Of a stretch of 6,245 nt of DNA, positions 1 through 6,245 are shown piece after piece. The stretch spans positions 1 through 6,245 of the forward strand of contig CAZZCN010000128.1 of assembly GCA_964652975.1 (NCBI GenBank). The letters run 5' to 3'. The notes under the pieces are model-generated. The model did no database searches. It was not told where the DNA came from and saw only the letters and a list, made by a program, of their open reading frames with translations. Origin of the DNA: CAZZCN01 sp964652975 (GTDB lineage Bacteria > Bacillota > Clostridia > Saccharofermentanales > UBA5734). Every line of letters begins with the position of its first letter. Position 1 is the first letter of the stretch. The position numbers were made by a program, and so were the translations under genes.

Positions 1-1398
1 TGCCTCTGCTGAAAGAGGAACATGAACCGCCATCTGGTCACCGTCAAAATCAGCATTGTATGCTGTACATACCAGAGGATGAAGTTTAATTGCACGACCT
101 TCAACCAGAATCGGCTCAAAAGCCTGTATTCCAAGTCTATGAAGAGTAGGTGCGCGATTCAACAAAACAGGATGGTCCTTGATTACCTGCTCGAGAATGT
201 CCCAGACTTCGTCTCTTGCACGATCTACAAGTTTTCTTGCTGTTTTGATGTTATGTGCAAATCCATCCTGGACAATTCGTTTCATAACAAAAGGTTTAAA
301 AAGCTCAAGAGCCATTTCCTTTGGCAGACCACATTGATGCAGTTTAAGTTCAGGTCCAACAACAATAACAGAACGACCAGAATAGTCAACACGTTTACCT
401 AGAAGATTTTGTCTGAAACGTCCCTGTTTGCCTTTAAGCATATCGGACAATGACTTTAAAGCCCTGTTGCCAGCGCCTGTAACAGCCCTGCCACGTCTTC
501 CGTTGTCAATCAAGGCGTCAACGGCTTCCTGTAGCATTCTCTTTTCGTTGCGTATGATTATCTCAGGAGCTCCCAGTTGCAAGAGCTTGTTAAGTCTGTT
601 GTTTCTGTTGATAACCCTGCGATATAAATCATTAAGGTCTGAGGTCGCAAATCGTCCGCCATCAAGTTGAACCATTGGTCTGAGCTCGGGTGGCAGAACT
701 GGAATGACATCCATTATCATCCATTCCGGACGATTGTCGGATTTTTTGAATGCTTCTACAACTTCTAATCTCTTTATGATTCTGACACGCTTTTGACCTG
801 TTGCCACCCTGAATTCTTCTCTTAATTCCTTAGCCATTTTCTCAGGATCTATAGCAGCGAGAATTTCCTTTACAGCCTCTGCTCCCATTTTGGCGACGAA
901 CGCCTTTTTGCCGAAGCGTTCAACCGCTTCGCGATATTCACGCTCATTAAGAACATCTTTAACATTAAGGGGCGTGTCTTTGGGATCAATTACAATATAG
1001 GATGCAAAATATAATACTTTCTCAAGAATACGCGGTGACATGTCAAGAATAAGTCCCATTCTGCTAGGGATGCCTCTGAAATACCAGATATGTGATACCG
1101 GGGCTGCAAGCTTGATATGAGCCAAGCGCTCACGGCGAACTTTGGATTTTGTTACTTCAACTCCGCAACGATCGCACACAATTCCCTTATAACGAATCTT
1201 CTTATATTTTCCGCAGTGACATTCCCAATCCTTGGTCGGCCCGAATATCTTTTCGCAGAAGAGTCCGTCTCTTTCAGGCTTCAATGTCCTATAATTAATG
1301 GTTTCGGGCTTTTTTACCTCGCCTCTTGACCATTCCAATATTTTTTCGGGGGATGCAAGACTAATCCCGATTGCTTCGAAATTGTTCATTTCAAACAT
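1..1398 (-). CDS. rpoC: DNA-directed RNA polymerase subunit beta' (N-terminal part, cut by window edge)
   Basis: RpoC is the largest subunit of bacterial RNA polymerase. It forms the clamp and carries the catalytic magnesium ion. The frame is open from the ATG at 1398 to base 1, giving 466 codons, and the 3' part lies outside the window. The N-terminal zinc-binding domain has C60, C62, C75 and C78 (CHCGKYKK...CDRCG), followed by KVRRERLAHIKLAAP. The switch/lid region GRFRQNLLGKRVDYSGRSV starts near residue 326. LLNRAPTLHRLGIQAFEP follows, and the catalytic loop NADFDGDQMAVHVPLS has the metal-binding aspartates D450, D452 and D454 (bases 37-51). I see no frameshift, internal stop or missing key residue. 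The start is supported by the strong ribosome binding site 8 bases upstream; a second in-frame ATG at 1389 is less well placed. It lies 49 bases downstream of rpoB on the same strand with no terminator between, so the two form an operon. Identity is certain. Confidence 0.98.
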   Translation of the reverse strand, partial: MFEMNNFEAIGISLASPEKILEWSRGEVKKPETINYRTLKPERDGLFCEKIFGPTKDWECHCGKYKKIRYKGIVCDRCGVEVTKSKVRRERLAHIKLAAPVSHIWYFRGIPSRMGLILDMSPRILEKVLYFASYIVIDPKDTPLNVKDVLNEREYREAVERFGKKAFVAKMGAEAVKEILAAIDPEKMAKELREEFRVATGQKRVRIIKRLEVVEAFKKSDNRPEWMIMDVIPVLPPELRPMVQLDGGRFATSDLNDLYRRVINRNNRLNKLLQLGAPEIIIRNEKRMLQEAVDALIDNGRRGRAVTGAGNRALKSLSDMLKGKQGRFRQNLLGKRVDYSGRSVIVVGPELKLHQCGLPKEMALELFKPFVMKRIVQDGFAHNIKTARKLVDRARDEVWDILEQVIKDHPVLLNRAPTLHRLGIQAFEPILVEGRAIKLHPLVCTAYNADFDGDQMAVHVPLSAEA

Positions 1399-1406
1399 TT
1401 TTGTCG

Positions 1407-1414
1407 CTCCTTCC
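1407..1414 (-). promoter_or_regulatory. rpoC ribosome binding site
   Basis: Read on the minus strand this is GGAAGGAG, eight bases before the ATG at 1398. It is close to the ideal Firmicutes Shine-Dalgarno sequence. It selects the ATG at 1398 over the in-frame ATG three codons later and gives rpoC its own strong initiation, separate from rpoB. The rest of the 49-base rpoB-rpoC spacer contains no promoter or terminator that I can support. Confidence 0.9.
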
Positions 1415-1447
1415 GTACCTATCGCAACCAATTAACACAGTTAACGT

Positions 1448-4400
1448 TTAATTGAAATCTTCTGTGTTTTCCTCTAACACATCTTCAGGGTTAGAGAGGT
1501 CTATTTCTTCAAATACATCAATGAACTCATCATTGACTATACTGCCATCTTCGTCTAGGATACCCTCAGTGAATCCAGACTTTTTGAATTCGTCCGAATC
1601 ATCTTCGAGTGCCATAAGGTCATCAAGAATAGCTTTGTCGATTACAACTGCATCGTTGTCCTCGTCAACAGACTCTTTAATCTCAATTAATTTATGTTCA
1701 TCTGACAATACTCTGACATCAAGACCCAGACTCTGCAGTTCTTTTACAAGAACCTTGAATGATTCCGGAACTCCGGCCTCGGGAACGCTTTCACCCTTGA
1801 CAATAGCTTCGTAGGTCTTCGTTCTTCCGCTGATATCGTCAGATTTTACGGTTAGTATCTCCTGTAATGTATACGCAGAACCATATGCCTCTAGTGCCCA
1901 GACTTCCATCTCTCCGAAACGCTGTCCGCCAAATTGCGCTTTGCCGCCGAGAGGCTGCTGTGTTACAAGAGAGTATGGCCCTATTGATCTTGCATGAATC
2001 TTGTCATCTACAAGATGCATCAGCTTCATTATATACATATATCCGACAGTAATTCTATTGTCGAACTGTTCACCGGTTCTTCCGTCAAACAACACAGTCT
2101 TGCCGTCTTCATCCATCCCTGCAGCCTGGAATGCCATTTTTAGGTCTTCCTCGGTTGCACCGTCAAAAACCGGAGTCGCAATTTTCCAGCCCAGTATGCT
2201 TGCGGCTCTTCCCAGATGAACTTCAAGAAGCTGTCCGATATTCATACGTGATGGAACACCGAGCGGATTTAAAACTATATCCAGAGGAGTTCCGTCAGGC
2301 ATGAAAGGCATATCTTCCTCTGGTAAAATTCGTGATATAACACCCTTGTTGCCATGTCGTCCGGCGACCTTGTCGCCAACTGATATTTTACGTTTCTGTG
2401 CAATGTATACCCGGACCAGCTTGTTGACACCATTTTTAAGGTCGTCATCATTGGCGCGTGTAAATACCTTAACATCAACTATTATTCCGGATTCACCATG
2501 AGGTACTCTGACTGAGGTATCACGAACTTCGCGAATTTTCTCTCCAAAGATTGCTCTGTATAATCTCTCTTCAGCTGTCAGTTCTGTTTCGCCCTTGGGT
2601 GTGACTTTACCTACAAGAATGTCACCTGACCTGACTTCTGCTCCTACTCGTATGATTCCATCCTCGTCAAGATCCTTCAATACTTCATCTCCAACGTTGG
2701 GAATTTCGCGAGTGATCTCCTCAGGCCCTAACTTTGTATCTCTGGCTTCGCACTCGTATTCTTCAATGTGAATTGAAGTATACACATCTTCACGTACAAG
2801 GCGTTCATTAATAAGAATAGCATCCTCGTAATTATAGCCTTCCCATGTCATAAATCCGATAAGAACATTCTTACCAAGTGCGATTTCGCCATTGTCGGTC
2901 GACGGGCCATCAGCAAGAATGTCTCCTGCCTTCACTTCATCACCAGCTCTGACTAAAGGTCTCTGGTTGATGCATGACCCTTGATTGGAACGCATATATT
3001 TGGCAAGGTTATAGGTATCTTTGCCGGTCTTGCCTGTCTTTATAACAATTTTGTCCGCTGCAACAAATTCCACAACGCCATCGTTTTTTGCTACTTTACA
3101 TACTCCCGAGTCTTTTGCGGCACGGTGCTCCATACCTGTTCCGATAATCGGAGAATCGGTAATTATGAGCGGAACCGCCTGACGTTGCATGTTGGATCCC
3201 ATTAGAGCACGGTTGGCATCATCGTTACCAAGGAAAGGTATAAGTGACGTAGCAACTGAAACAAGCTGCTTAGGTGAAACGTCCATGAAATCGACCTTTG
3301 CCGCTTCTAGTTCTAAAAATTTGTCAAGGTAGCGGCAAACAACTTTCTTGTCAAGAAATCTTCCTTCTTCGTCAAGCGGTTCGTTTGCCTGTGCGATGTT
3401 ATAATAGTCTTCTTCATCAGCTGTAAGGTATACGACTTCATCGGTAACCACTTGTTTTACCTTGTCATAAATTCGAAATGGTGTTTCGATAAATCCGTAA
3501 TTATTTATTTTCGCATATGTCGCAAGTGAGTTAATAAGTCCGATGTTGGGTCCTTCTGGAGTTTCTATCGGGCACATACGTCCATAATGAGATGGGTGAA
3601 CGTCTCTAACTTCAAAATTGGCGCGCTCTCTGCTTAATCCACCTGGCCCTAATGCTGACAGCCTTCTTTTGTGGGTAAGTTCTGCCAGAGGGTTAGGCTG
3701 ATCCATGAACTGTGAAAGTTGCGATGATCCGAAAAACTCCTTGACCGCCGCACTGACAGGTCTTGTATTGACAAGCTGTTGCGGTGTTACATTTTCGGCT
3801 TCGGTAACTGTTCCCATTCTTTCGCGAACAACTCGCTCCATACGGGCAAATCCAACTCTTATCTGGTTCTGGAGCAGTTCTCCAACTGACCGAATTCTTC
3901 TGTTACCGAGATGATCGATATCATCAACTTCACCTATACCATAATCAATTCCGATAAAATAGCTTACAAAAGCAATGATGTCTTCAACTGTCAAATGCTT
4001 AGGCACCAATTCGTTTGTTTTCTCTCTGAGAGCTTCTTCAAGCGTTTGCAGAACATTTTCTTTGGATACCTTGACTCTTGCAATGATTTCTTTTAAGACA
4101 GTTGTCCTTACAAGTTCGGTAATTCCGAGCGCTGCAAGATCAAGCCCCTCAATCTCATTAGGTTTAAAGTTAGCCTTGATGTATACCAAAGGGTCAACCC
4201 TGTTGTTTCCGATGATTTTGACCATCTTGTCGTTTACAGTAACAGTATCACCAATAGTAACAATAGGGAAGATGCTTACTTCGTTCACTCCGGAGTTCTG
4301 TATGCTTTCAGCAATTTTTGCTGTAATCACCTCGCCTGCGGATATGAGAATCTCACCGTCATCATTAACAACGGTATTAGTGGATTTGTGTCCTATGAGT

Positions 4401-5251
4401 CTGGATGATAATGCAAGCTTCTTATTAAGCTTAAAAATTCCGACTTTCGCAAGATCGTATCTTTTAGGGTCAAAAAACATGTTCTTTAGTAAAGTTTCCG
4501 CACCCTCAACCGAAACAGGCTCTCCTGGACGGAGCTTCTTGTAAAGTTCCTGCAAGCCTTCTTCTCTGTTAATGCATGAATCCTTGGCGATGGTTGCAGC
4601 AAGAAAAGGTTCTTCTCCAAAAAGTTCAACCAGCTCTTCGTTGGTTCCAAAACCGAGCGATCTTAAAAATATTGTCAGAGGAAATTTACGTGTCCTGTCG
4701 ATACGGACGTATAAAATGTCGTTGGCATCGGTCTCATACTCGAGCCATGCGCCTCTATTAGGAATGATCTGTGACGAATAAACGTCCTTGTCGGTCTTAT
4801 CTTTCTCTTTTGAGAAATAAGCGCCTGGAGAACGCACCAACTGACTGATAATTACTCTCTCGGCACCATTGATAATAAATGTGCCTGTAGGAGTCATAAT
4901 CGGAAATTCTCCGATGTATACAAATTGCTCCTTGATTACATCATCTCTCTTGTTGTGAAGTCTGACTTTAACCCTCAGGGGAGAAGCAAAATTCGCATCT
5001 CTCTCCTTGCATTCTTCAATGCTGTACGTAGGGCTGCCAGTATCAAATTCTTTGTCAATAAAAGACAGTTCAATCTCGCCAGAATAGTCAGTGATGGGCG
5101 AAACATCGCGCAACACTTCCATAAGTCCTTCGTCAATAAACCATTGATATGAATTCTTCTGGATTTCTAATAAATCCGGCATCTCAATGACTTCGTTAAT
5201 TCTGGAATATGTCATTCTTTCGGCTCTTCCCAACTTTACGGGACGCACCAT
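1448..5251 (-). CDS. rpoB: DNA-directed RNA polymerase subunit beta, complete
   Basis: RpoB is the second-largest subunit of RNA polymerase. It forms one side of the active-site cleft and binds rifampicin. The product is 1267 aa, in the clostridial size range and longer than the roughly 1190 aa of Bacillus subtilis, mainly because of an acidic tail. The frame could open at a TTG at 5257, but that abuts the Shine-Dalgarno sequence; the ATG at 5251 has ideal spacing and gives MVRPVKLGRAERMTY. The rifampicin region FFGSSQLSQFMDQ starts near residue 508. D517, H527 and S532 (E. coli D516, H526, S531) are the drug-sensitive residues. GYNYEDA contains E809 and D810. GDKVAGRHGNKG contains K961 and K969, equivalent to the nucleotide-contacting K1065 and K1073 of E. 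coli. GGQRFGEMEVWALEAYG (1108-1124) is the C-terminal RpoC-anchoring element. Residues 1183-1267 form an acidic tail. A144 and P519 are unusual pocket residues. It is transcribed with rpoC, apparently from the promoter at 5421-5449. Identity is certain. Confidence 0.99.
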   Translation of the reverse strand: MVRPVKLGRAERMTYSRINEVIEMPDLLEIQKNSYQWFIDEGLMEVLRDVSPITDYSGEIELSFIDKEFDTGSPTYSIEECKERDANFASPLRVKVRLHNKRDDVIKEQFVYIGEFPIMTPTGTFIINGAERVIISQLVRSPGAYFSKEKDKTDKDVYSSQIIPNRGAWLEYETDANDILYVRIDRTRKFPLTIFLRSLGFGTNEELVELFGEEPFLAATIAKDSCINREEGLQELYKKLRPGEPVSVEGAETLLKNMFFDPKRYDLAKVGIFKLNKKLALSSRLIGHKSTNTVVNDDGEILISAGEVITAKIAESIQNSGVNEVSIFPIVTIGDTVTVNDKMVKIIGNNRVDPLVYIKANFKPNEIEGLDLAALGITELVRTTVLKEIIARVKVSKENVLQTLEEALREKTNELVPKHLTVEDIIAFVSYFIGIDYGIGEVDDIDHLGNRRIRSVGELLQNQIRVGFARMERVVRERMGTVTEAENVTPQQLVNTRPVSAAVKEFFGSSQLSQFMDQPNPLAELTHKRRLSALGPGGLSRERANFEVRDVHPSHYGRMCPIETPEGPNIGLINSLATYAKINNYGFIETPFRIYDKVKQVVTDEVVYLTADEEDYYNIAQANEPLDEEGRFLDKKVVCRYLDKFLELEAAKVDFMDVSPKQLVSVATSLIPFLGNDDANRALMGSNMQRQAVPLIITDSPIIGTGMEHRAAKDSGVCKVAKNDGVVEFVAADKIVIKTGKTGKDTYNLAKYMRSNQGSCINQRPLVRAGDEVKAGDILADGPSTDNGEIALGKNVLIGFMTWEGYNYEDAILINERLVREDVYTSIHIEEYECEARDTKLGPEEITREIPNVGDEVLKDLDEDGIIRVGAEVRSGDILVGKVTPKGETELTAEERLYRAIFGEKIREVRDTSVRVPHGESGIIVDVKVFTRANDDDLKNGVNKLVRVYIAQKRKISVGDKVAGRHGNKGVISRILPEEDMPFMPDGTPLDIVLNPLGVPSRMNIGQLLEVHLGRAASILGWKIATPVFDGATEEDLKMAFQAAGMDEDGKTVLFDGRTGEQFDNRITVGYMYIMKLMHLVDDKIHARSIGPYSLVTQQPLGGKAQFGGQRFGEMEVWALEAYGSAYTLQEILTVKSDDISGRTKTYEAIVKGESVPEAGVPESFKVLVKELQSLGLDVRVLSDEHKLIEIKESVDEDNDAVVIDKAILDDLMALEDDSDEFKKSGFTEGILDEDGSIVNDEFIDVFEEIDLSNPEDVLEENTEDFN

Positions 5252-5257
5252 TAACAA

Positions 5258-5264
5258 TCACCTC
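5258..5264 (-). promoter_or_regulatory. rpoB ribosome binding site, decides the start codon
   Basis: Read on the minus strand this is GAGGTGA, which continues the anti-Shine-Dalgarno match beyond GAGG. Six bases (TTGTTA) separate it from the ATG at 5251. The upstream TTG at 5257 is in frame but touches the Shine-Dalgarno sequence with no spacing, so it cannot be the start. The rpoB protein is therefore 1267 aa, not 1269 aa. Confidence 0.92.
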
Positions 5265-5274
5265 GCGTATTTTC

Positions 5275-5285
5275 CGGCTAGGCCG
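5275..5285 (-). other. Short GC hairpin close to the rpoB Shine-Dalgarno sequence
   Basis: The transcript reads CGGC, loop CUA, GCCG: a perfect 4-bp all-G/C stem. It ends 10 bases upstream of the GAGGTGA element, close enough to influence ribosome loading. At this length it could also be chance. Confidence 0.35.
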
Positions 5286-5298
5286 TTTCCTTTTTGTA

Positions 5299-5316
5299 AA
5301 CTGTCCATAGACAGTT
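5299..5316 (-). other. Leader hairpin with perfect 7-bp stem
   Basis: The transcript reads AACUGUC, loop UAUG, GACAGUU. The stem is a perfect 7 bp with a tetraloop. It is followed by UUACAAAAAGG rather than a U-tract, so it is not an intrinsic terminator. Its 5' arm is also complementary (5 bp) to TGACAG at 5340-5345, which allows an alternative fold. Confidence 0.55.
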
Positions 5317-5339
5317 CTCAAGTGCTTCTGATATTTTTG

Positions 5340-5373
5340 CTGTCAAAGGATTTATATTCTATAATAATGACAG
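5340..5373 (-). other. Leader hairpin with A/U-rich inner stem
   Basis: The outer stem pairs CUGUCA (5373-5368) with UGACAG (5345-5340), 6 bp. Inside it, UUAUA (5364-5360) pairs with UAUAA (5356-5352) around a GAA triloop. An asymmetric internal loop of 3 and 6 bases separates the two stems. The inner stem is all A/U and weak by itself. The 3' arm UGACAG could instead pair with the next CTGTC segment downstream. Confidence 0.4.
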
Positions 5374-5382
5374 ACGCTCAAT

Positions 5383-5404
5383 GGGCATAGCTATCCCTAT
5401 ACCC
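5383..5404 (-). other. First hairpin of the rpoB leader, 8-bp stem
   Basis: The transcript reads GGGUAUAG, loop GGAUAG, CUAUGCCC: eight pairs, one of them U-G, closed by three G-C pairs. It begins about 10 bases after the predicted transcription start. It could stabilise the 5' end of the mRNA or act in early transcription; both are inference. No U-tract follows, so it is not a terminator. Confidence 0.5.
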
Positions 5405-5420
5405 GTTAACGCGTTTTAAT

Positions 5421-5449
5421 ATGGTATCACTGGCAAACATTTCTGTCAA
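5421..5449 (-). promoter_or_regulatory. Strong housekeeping (sigma-A type) promoter for rpoBC
   Basis: Reading on the minus strand, a perfect -35 TTGACA (5449-5444) is followed by a 17-base spacer and TACCAT (5426-5421) as -10. The spacer ends in TGA, so the -10 is of the extended TGn type. Predicted transcription starts at an A near 5414. The DNA directly upstream is A/T-rich, like an UP element. It faces rpoB and lies 170 bases from its ATG, so rpoBC need not depend on transcription from the amylase side. The -10 matches the consensus at four of six positions, offset by the perfect -35 and the TG motif. Confidence 0.85.
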
Positions 5450-5476
5450 GAATTATTTTTTGATTCGGTCAAAATT

Positions 5477-5512
5477 TTTTCAATAAATTTTGAAGTGTTT
5501 CAATGAAATTTT
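5477..5512 (-). repeat. Imperfect direct repeat upstream of the rpoBC promoter
   Basis: Two A/T-rich copies lie at 5498-5512 (AAAATTTCATTGAAA) and 5477-5491 (AAAATTTATTGAAAA). They differ by one inserted C and are offset by 20-21 bases, about two helical turns. The nearer copy ends 28 bases before the -35. They could form a phased A-tract, UP-like element or a two-site operator. In DNA this A/T-rich, chance similarity is also possible. Confidence 0.35.
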
Positions 5513-5556
5513 AGTGCGATATTACATGTCGTATTTATTGCGGTTCTATATTAATT

Positions 5557-6245
5557 TTAAGTTATTATTACCGTGGACATCGGTGGGATGGTCAGGTTTT
5601 TGTCAGAAAGCTTCGGGTTTCCATCTTCTGTTGCCAGATAATCATAGATCGAGAGCCTGCCGGTTTCTTCGTCATTTATGGCAATCTGTTGCTGCTTAGC
5701 TGTCAGGTTATGTACTATGTATATCCGCTTTTCCTTGTATGTAACAGAATATTTGGCCACACCGTCAAGTGCTGTATCAAAATACTCGATTTTGCCTCTT
5801 GCTATCCCCGGAAGTTTGTCTTTGATAGAGAGAATCTTTTGGTAATGATTTATAAGTGACTCACTGTCTTTTATCTGCTCGTCCGCTCCCTTGATACCCT
5901 CGATAGTCTGAGTGTAGTTTGGAGGAGGAAACGGTGTTCCCTTCTTGTCCGTCTGAGACCAGAACATGGGAAGACGCTTGTTTTCATCAATCCCGGATCC
6001 GGTCATACCAAGTTCTTCGCCATAATATATGAAAGGGTTGCCGGGTGCAAGAAGATAAAGCGATGCAGCCATTTTCTCTTTTTGAAGGTTTCGCATCAGA
6101 TACCCCGCACTTCTGCCATTGTCATGATTGGATATGAACGGCGCGTCTTTTGCGACGGGATTCTTTTCTGCTATAAGCAGATTCCAGTCATACAATTCTT
6201 TGGCATAAGTGTTGCCTGCCTTGTTGTTGATTGTGGATACAAGAA
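5557..6245 (-). CDS. GH13 alpha-amylase-family glycoside hydrolase (C-terminal part, start outside window)
   Basis: The enzyme would hydrolyse or transfer alpha-glucan linkages (starch, maltodextrin or similar). The frame is open from the window edge to TAA at 5557-5559, giving 228 complete codons. FISNHDNGR (NHD at 6121-6129) is GH13 conserved region IV, with the third catalytic aspartate and the substrate-binding histidine. GNPFIYYGEELGM begins at 6042 and is conserved region VII at the end of the (beta/alpha)8 barrel. RLPMFWSQ and PPPNYT follow, resembling GH13 enzymes of the Halothermothrix AmyA kind. The last ~80 residues look like the all-beta domain C. The catalytic nucleophile, the acid/base glutamate and any signal peptide lie outside the window, so substrate, linkage and location cannot be decided. 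TTG at 6195 is internal, not a start: the frame continues upstream. It lies 305 bases before rpoB on the same strand with no obvious terminator. Family is secure, exact activity is not. Confidence 0.93.
   Translation of the reverse strand, partial: LVSTINNKAGNTYAKELYDWNLLIAEKNPVAKDAPFISNHDNGRSAGYLMRNLQKEKMAASLYLLAPGNPFIYYGEELGMTGSGIDENKRLPMFWSQTDKKGTPFPPPNYTQTIEGIKGADEQIKDSESLINHYQKILSIKDKLPGIARGKIEYFDTALDGVAKYSVTYKEKRIYIVHNLTAKQQQIAINDEETGRLSIYDYLATEDGNPKLSDKNLTIPPMSTVIIT

Larger units (their letters stand above)
5252..5414 (-). promoter_or_regulatory. Structured 5' untranslated leader of rpoB (predicted)
   Basis: From the predicted transcription start (an A at about 5414) to the rpoB ATG there are about 163 untranslated bases with no convincing small gene. 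In transcript order the leader can form four hairpins: 5404-5383, 5373-5340, 5316-5299 and 5285-5275, the last ending 10 bases before the Shine-Dalgarno sequence. None is followed by a U-tract, so none is a typical intrinsic terminator. The segments CTGTCA, TGACAG, AACTGTC and GACAGTT alternate in complementarity, so segment 2 could pair with either 1 or 3. I do not recognise a known riboswitch or ribosomal-protein leader here. A role in control of rpoBC is inference. Confidence 0.5.
5415..5556 (-). promoter_or_regulatory. Non-coding gap between the amylase stop and the rpoBC transcription start
   Basis: These 142 bases are strongly A/T-rich and contain no supportable gene. They hold the rpoBC promoter and the imperfect direct repeat. 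After the amylase stop there is only a weak, broken inverted repeat (5516-5541) without a U-tract. I therefore see no good intrinsic terminator for the amylase, and its transcripts may run on into the rpoB leader. Confidence 0.5.

Noticed and set aside
1432..1444. Small hairpin TTAAC-TGT-GTTAA in the rpoB-rpoC spacer
   Set aside because: A 5-bp, almost all A/T stem with a 3-base loop is expected by chance and has no terminator features.
3975..4544. A 189-codon open frame on the plus strand, and several shorter ones, lying opposite rpoB and rpoC
   Set aside because: They are antisense to highly conserved coding sequence, have no recognisable domains or supporting ribosome binding sites, and are composition shadows of the real genes.
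5252..5257. TTG at 5257 as the rpoB start, adding two residues
   Set aside because: It directly abuts the Shine-Dalgarno sequence with no spacing, while the ATG at 5251 has six bases of spacing and gives the usual MVxPV-like beginning.
5299..5316. Leader hairpin as an intrinsic terminator or attenuator
   Set aside because: The stem is good, but it is followed by UUACAAAAAGG rather than a run of U, so it does not meet the intrinsic terminator pattern.
5318..5345. A second promoter starting at TTGACA (5344-5339) inside the leader
   Set aside because: The hexamer resembles a -35, but at 16-18 bases downstream there are only CACTTG, ACTTGA and CTTGAG, none like a -10.
5350..5382. A weak promoter TTGAGC with TATAAA-like sequence in the leader
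   Set aside because: The only good -10 match needs a 19-base spacer; at 17 bases the match is poor. The promoter at 5421-5449 is far better.
5516..5541. Inverted repeat as an intrinsic terminator for the amylase
   Set aside because: The stem is broken by mismatches and a bulge, is A/U-rich, and has no U-tract after it.

Overview
This window looks like ordinary core genome of a low-to-moderate GC Gram-positive bacterium, most likely a member of Clostridia. The RpoB N-terminus, its Firmicutes-type core without the large proteobacterial insertions, its acidic C-terminal tail and the strong AGGAGG-type ribosome binding sites all fit. The exact family is inference. I recalled similarity to Oscillospiraceae and Acetivibrio-type sequences and could not search a database.

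Everything recognisable is on the minus strand, so it reads from right to left. First (6245 down to 5557) comes the C-terminal part of a GH13 alpha-amylase-family glycoside hydrolase, whose beginning lies outside the window. A 305-base gap follows (5556-5252). It holds an A/T-rich stretch with an imperfect direct repeat, a very good housekeeping (sigma-A type) promoter with an extended -10, and a structured untranslated leader of about 163 nt. Then comes complete rpoB (5251-1448, 1267 aa), a 49-base spacer with a strong ribosome binding site, and the first 466 codons of rpoC (1398-1), cut by the window edge just after the NADFDGD catalytic loop.

rpoB and rpoC encode the two large catalytic subunits of RNA polymerase and are evidently co-transcribed, probably from the promoter at 5421-5449. 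The amylase has no clear intrinsic terminator before that promoter, so some read-through into rpoBC is possible, but nothing links the two functionally. The most interesting points are the gene order (a carbohydrate-active enzyme directly upstream of rpoB, where rplL is commonly found), the hairpin-rich rpoB leader with four alternating complementary CTGTC/GACAG segments, and two uncommon residues lining the rifampicin pocket. I see no mobile element, tRNA, rRNA, CRISPR array or evident new system.
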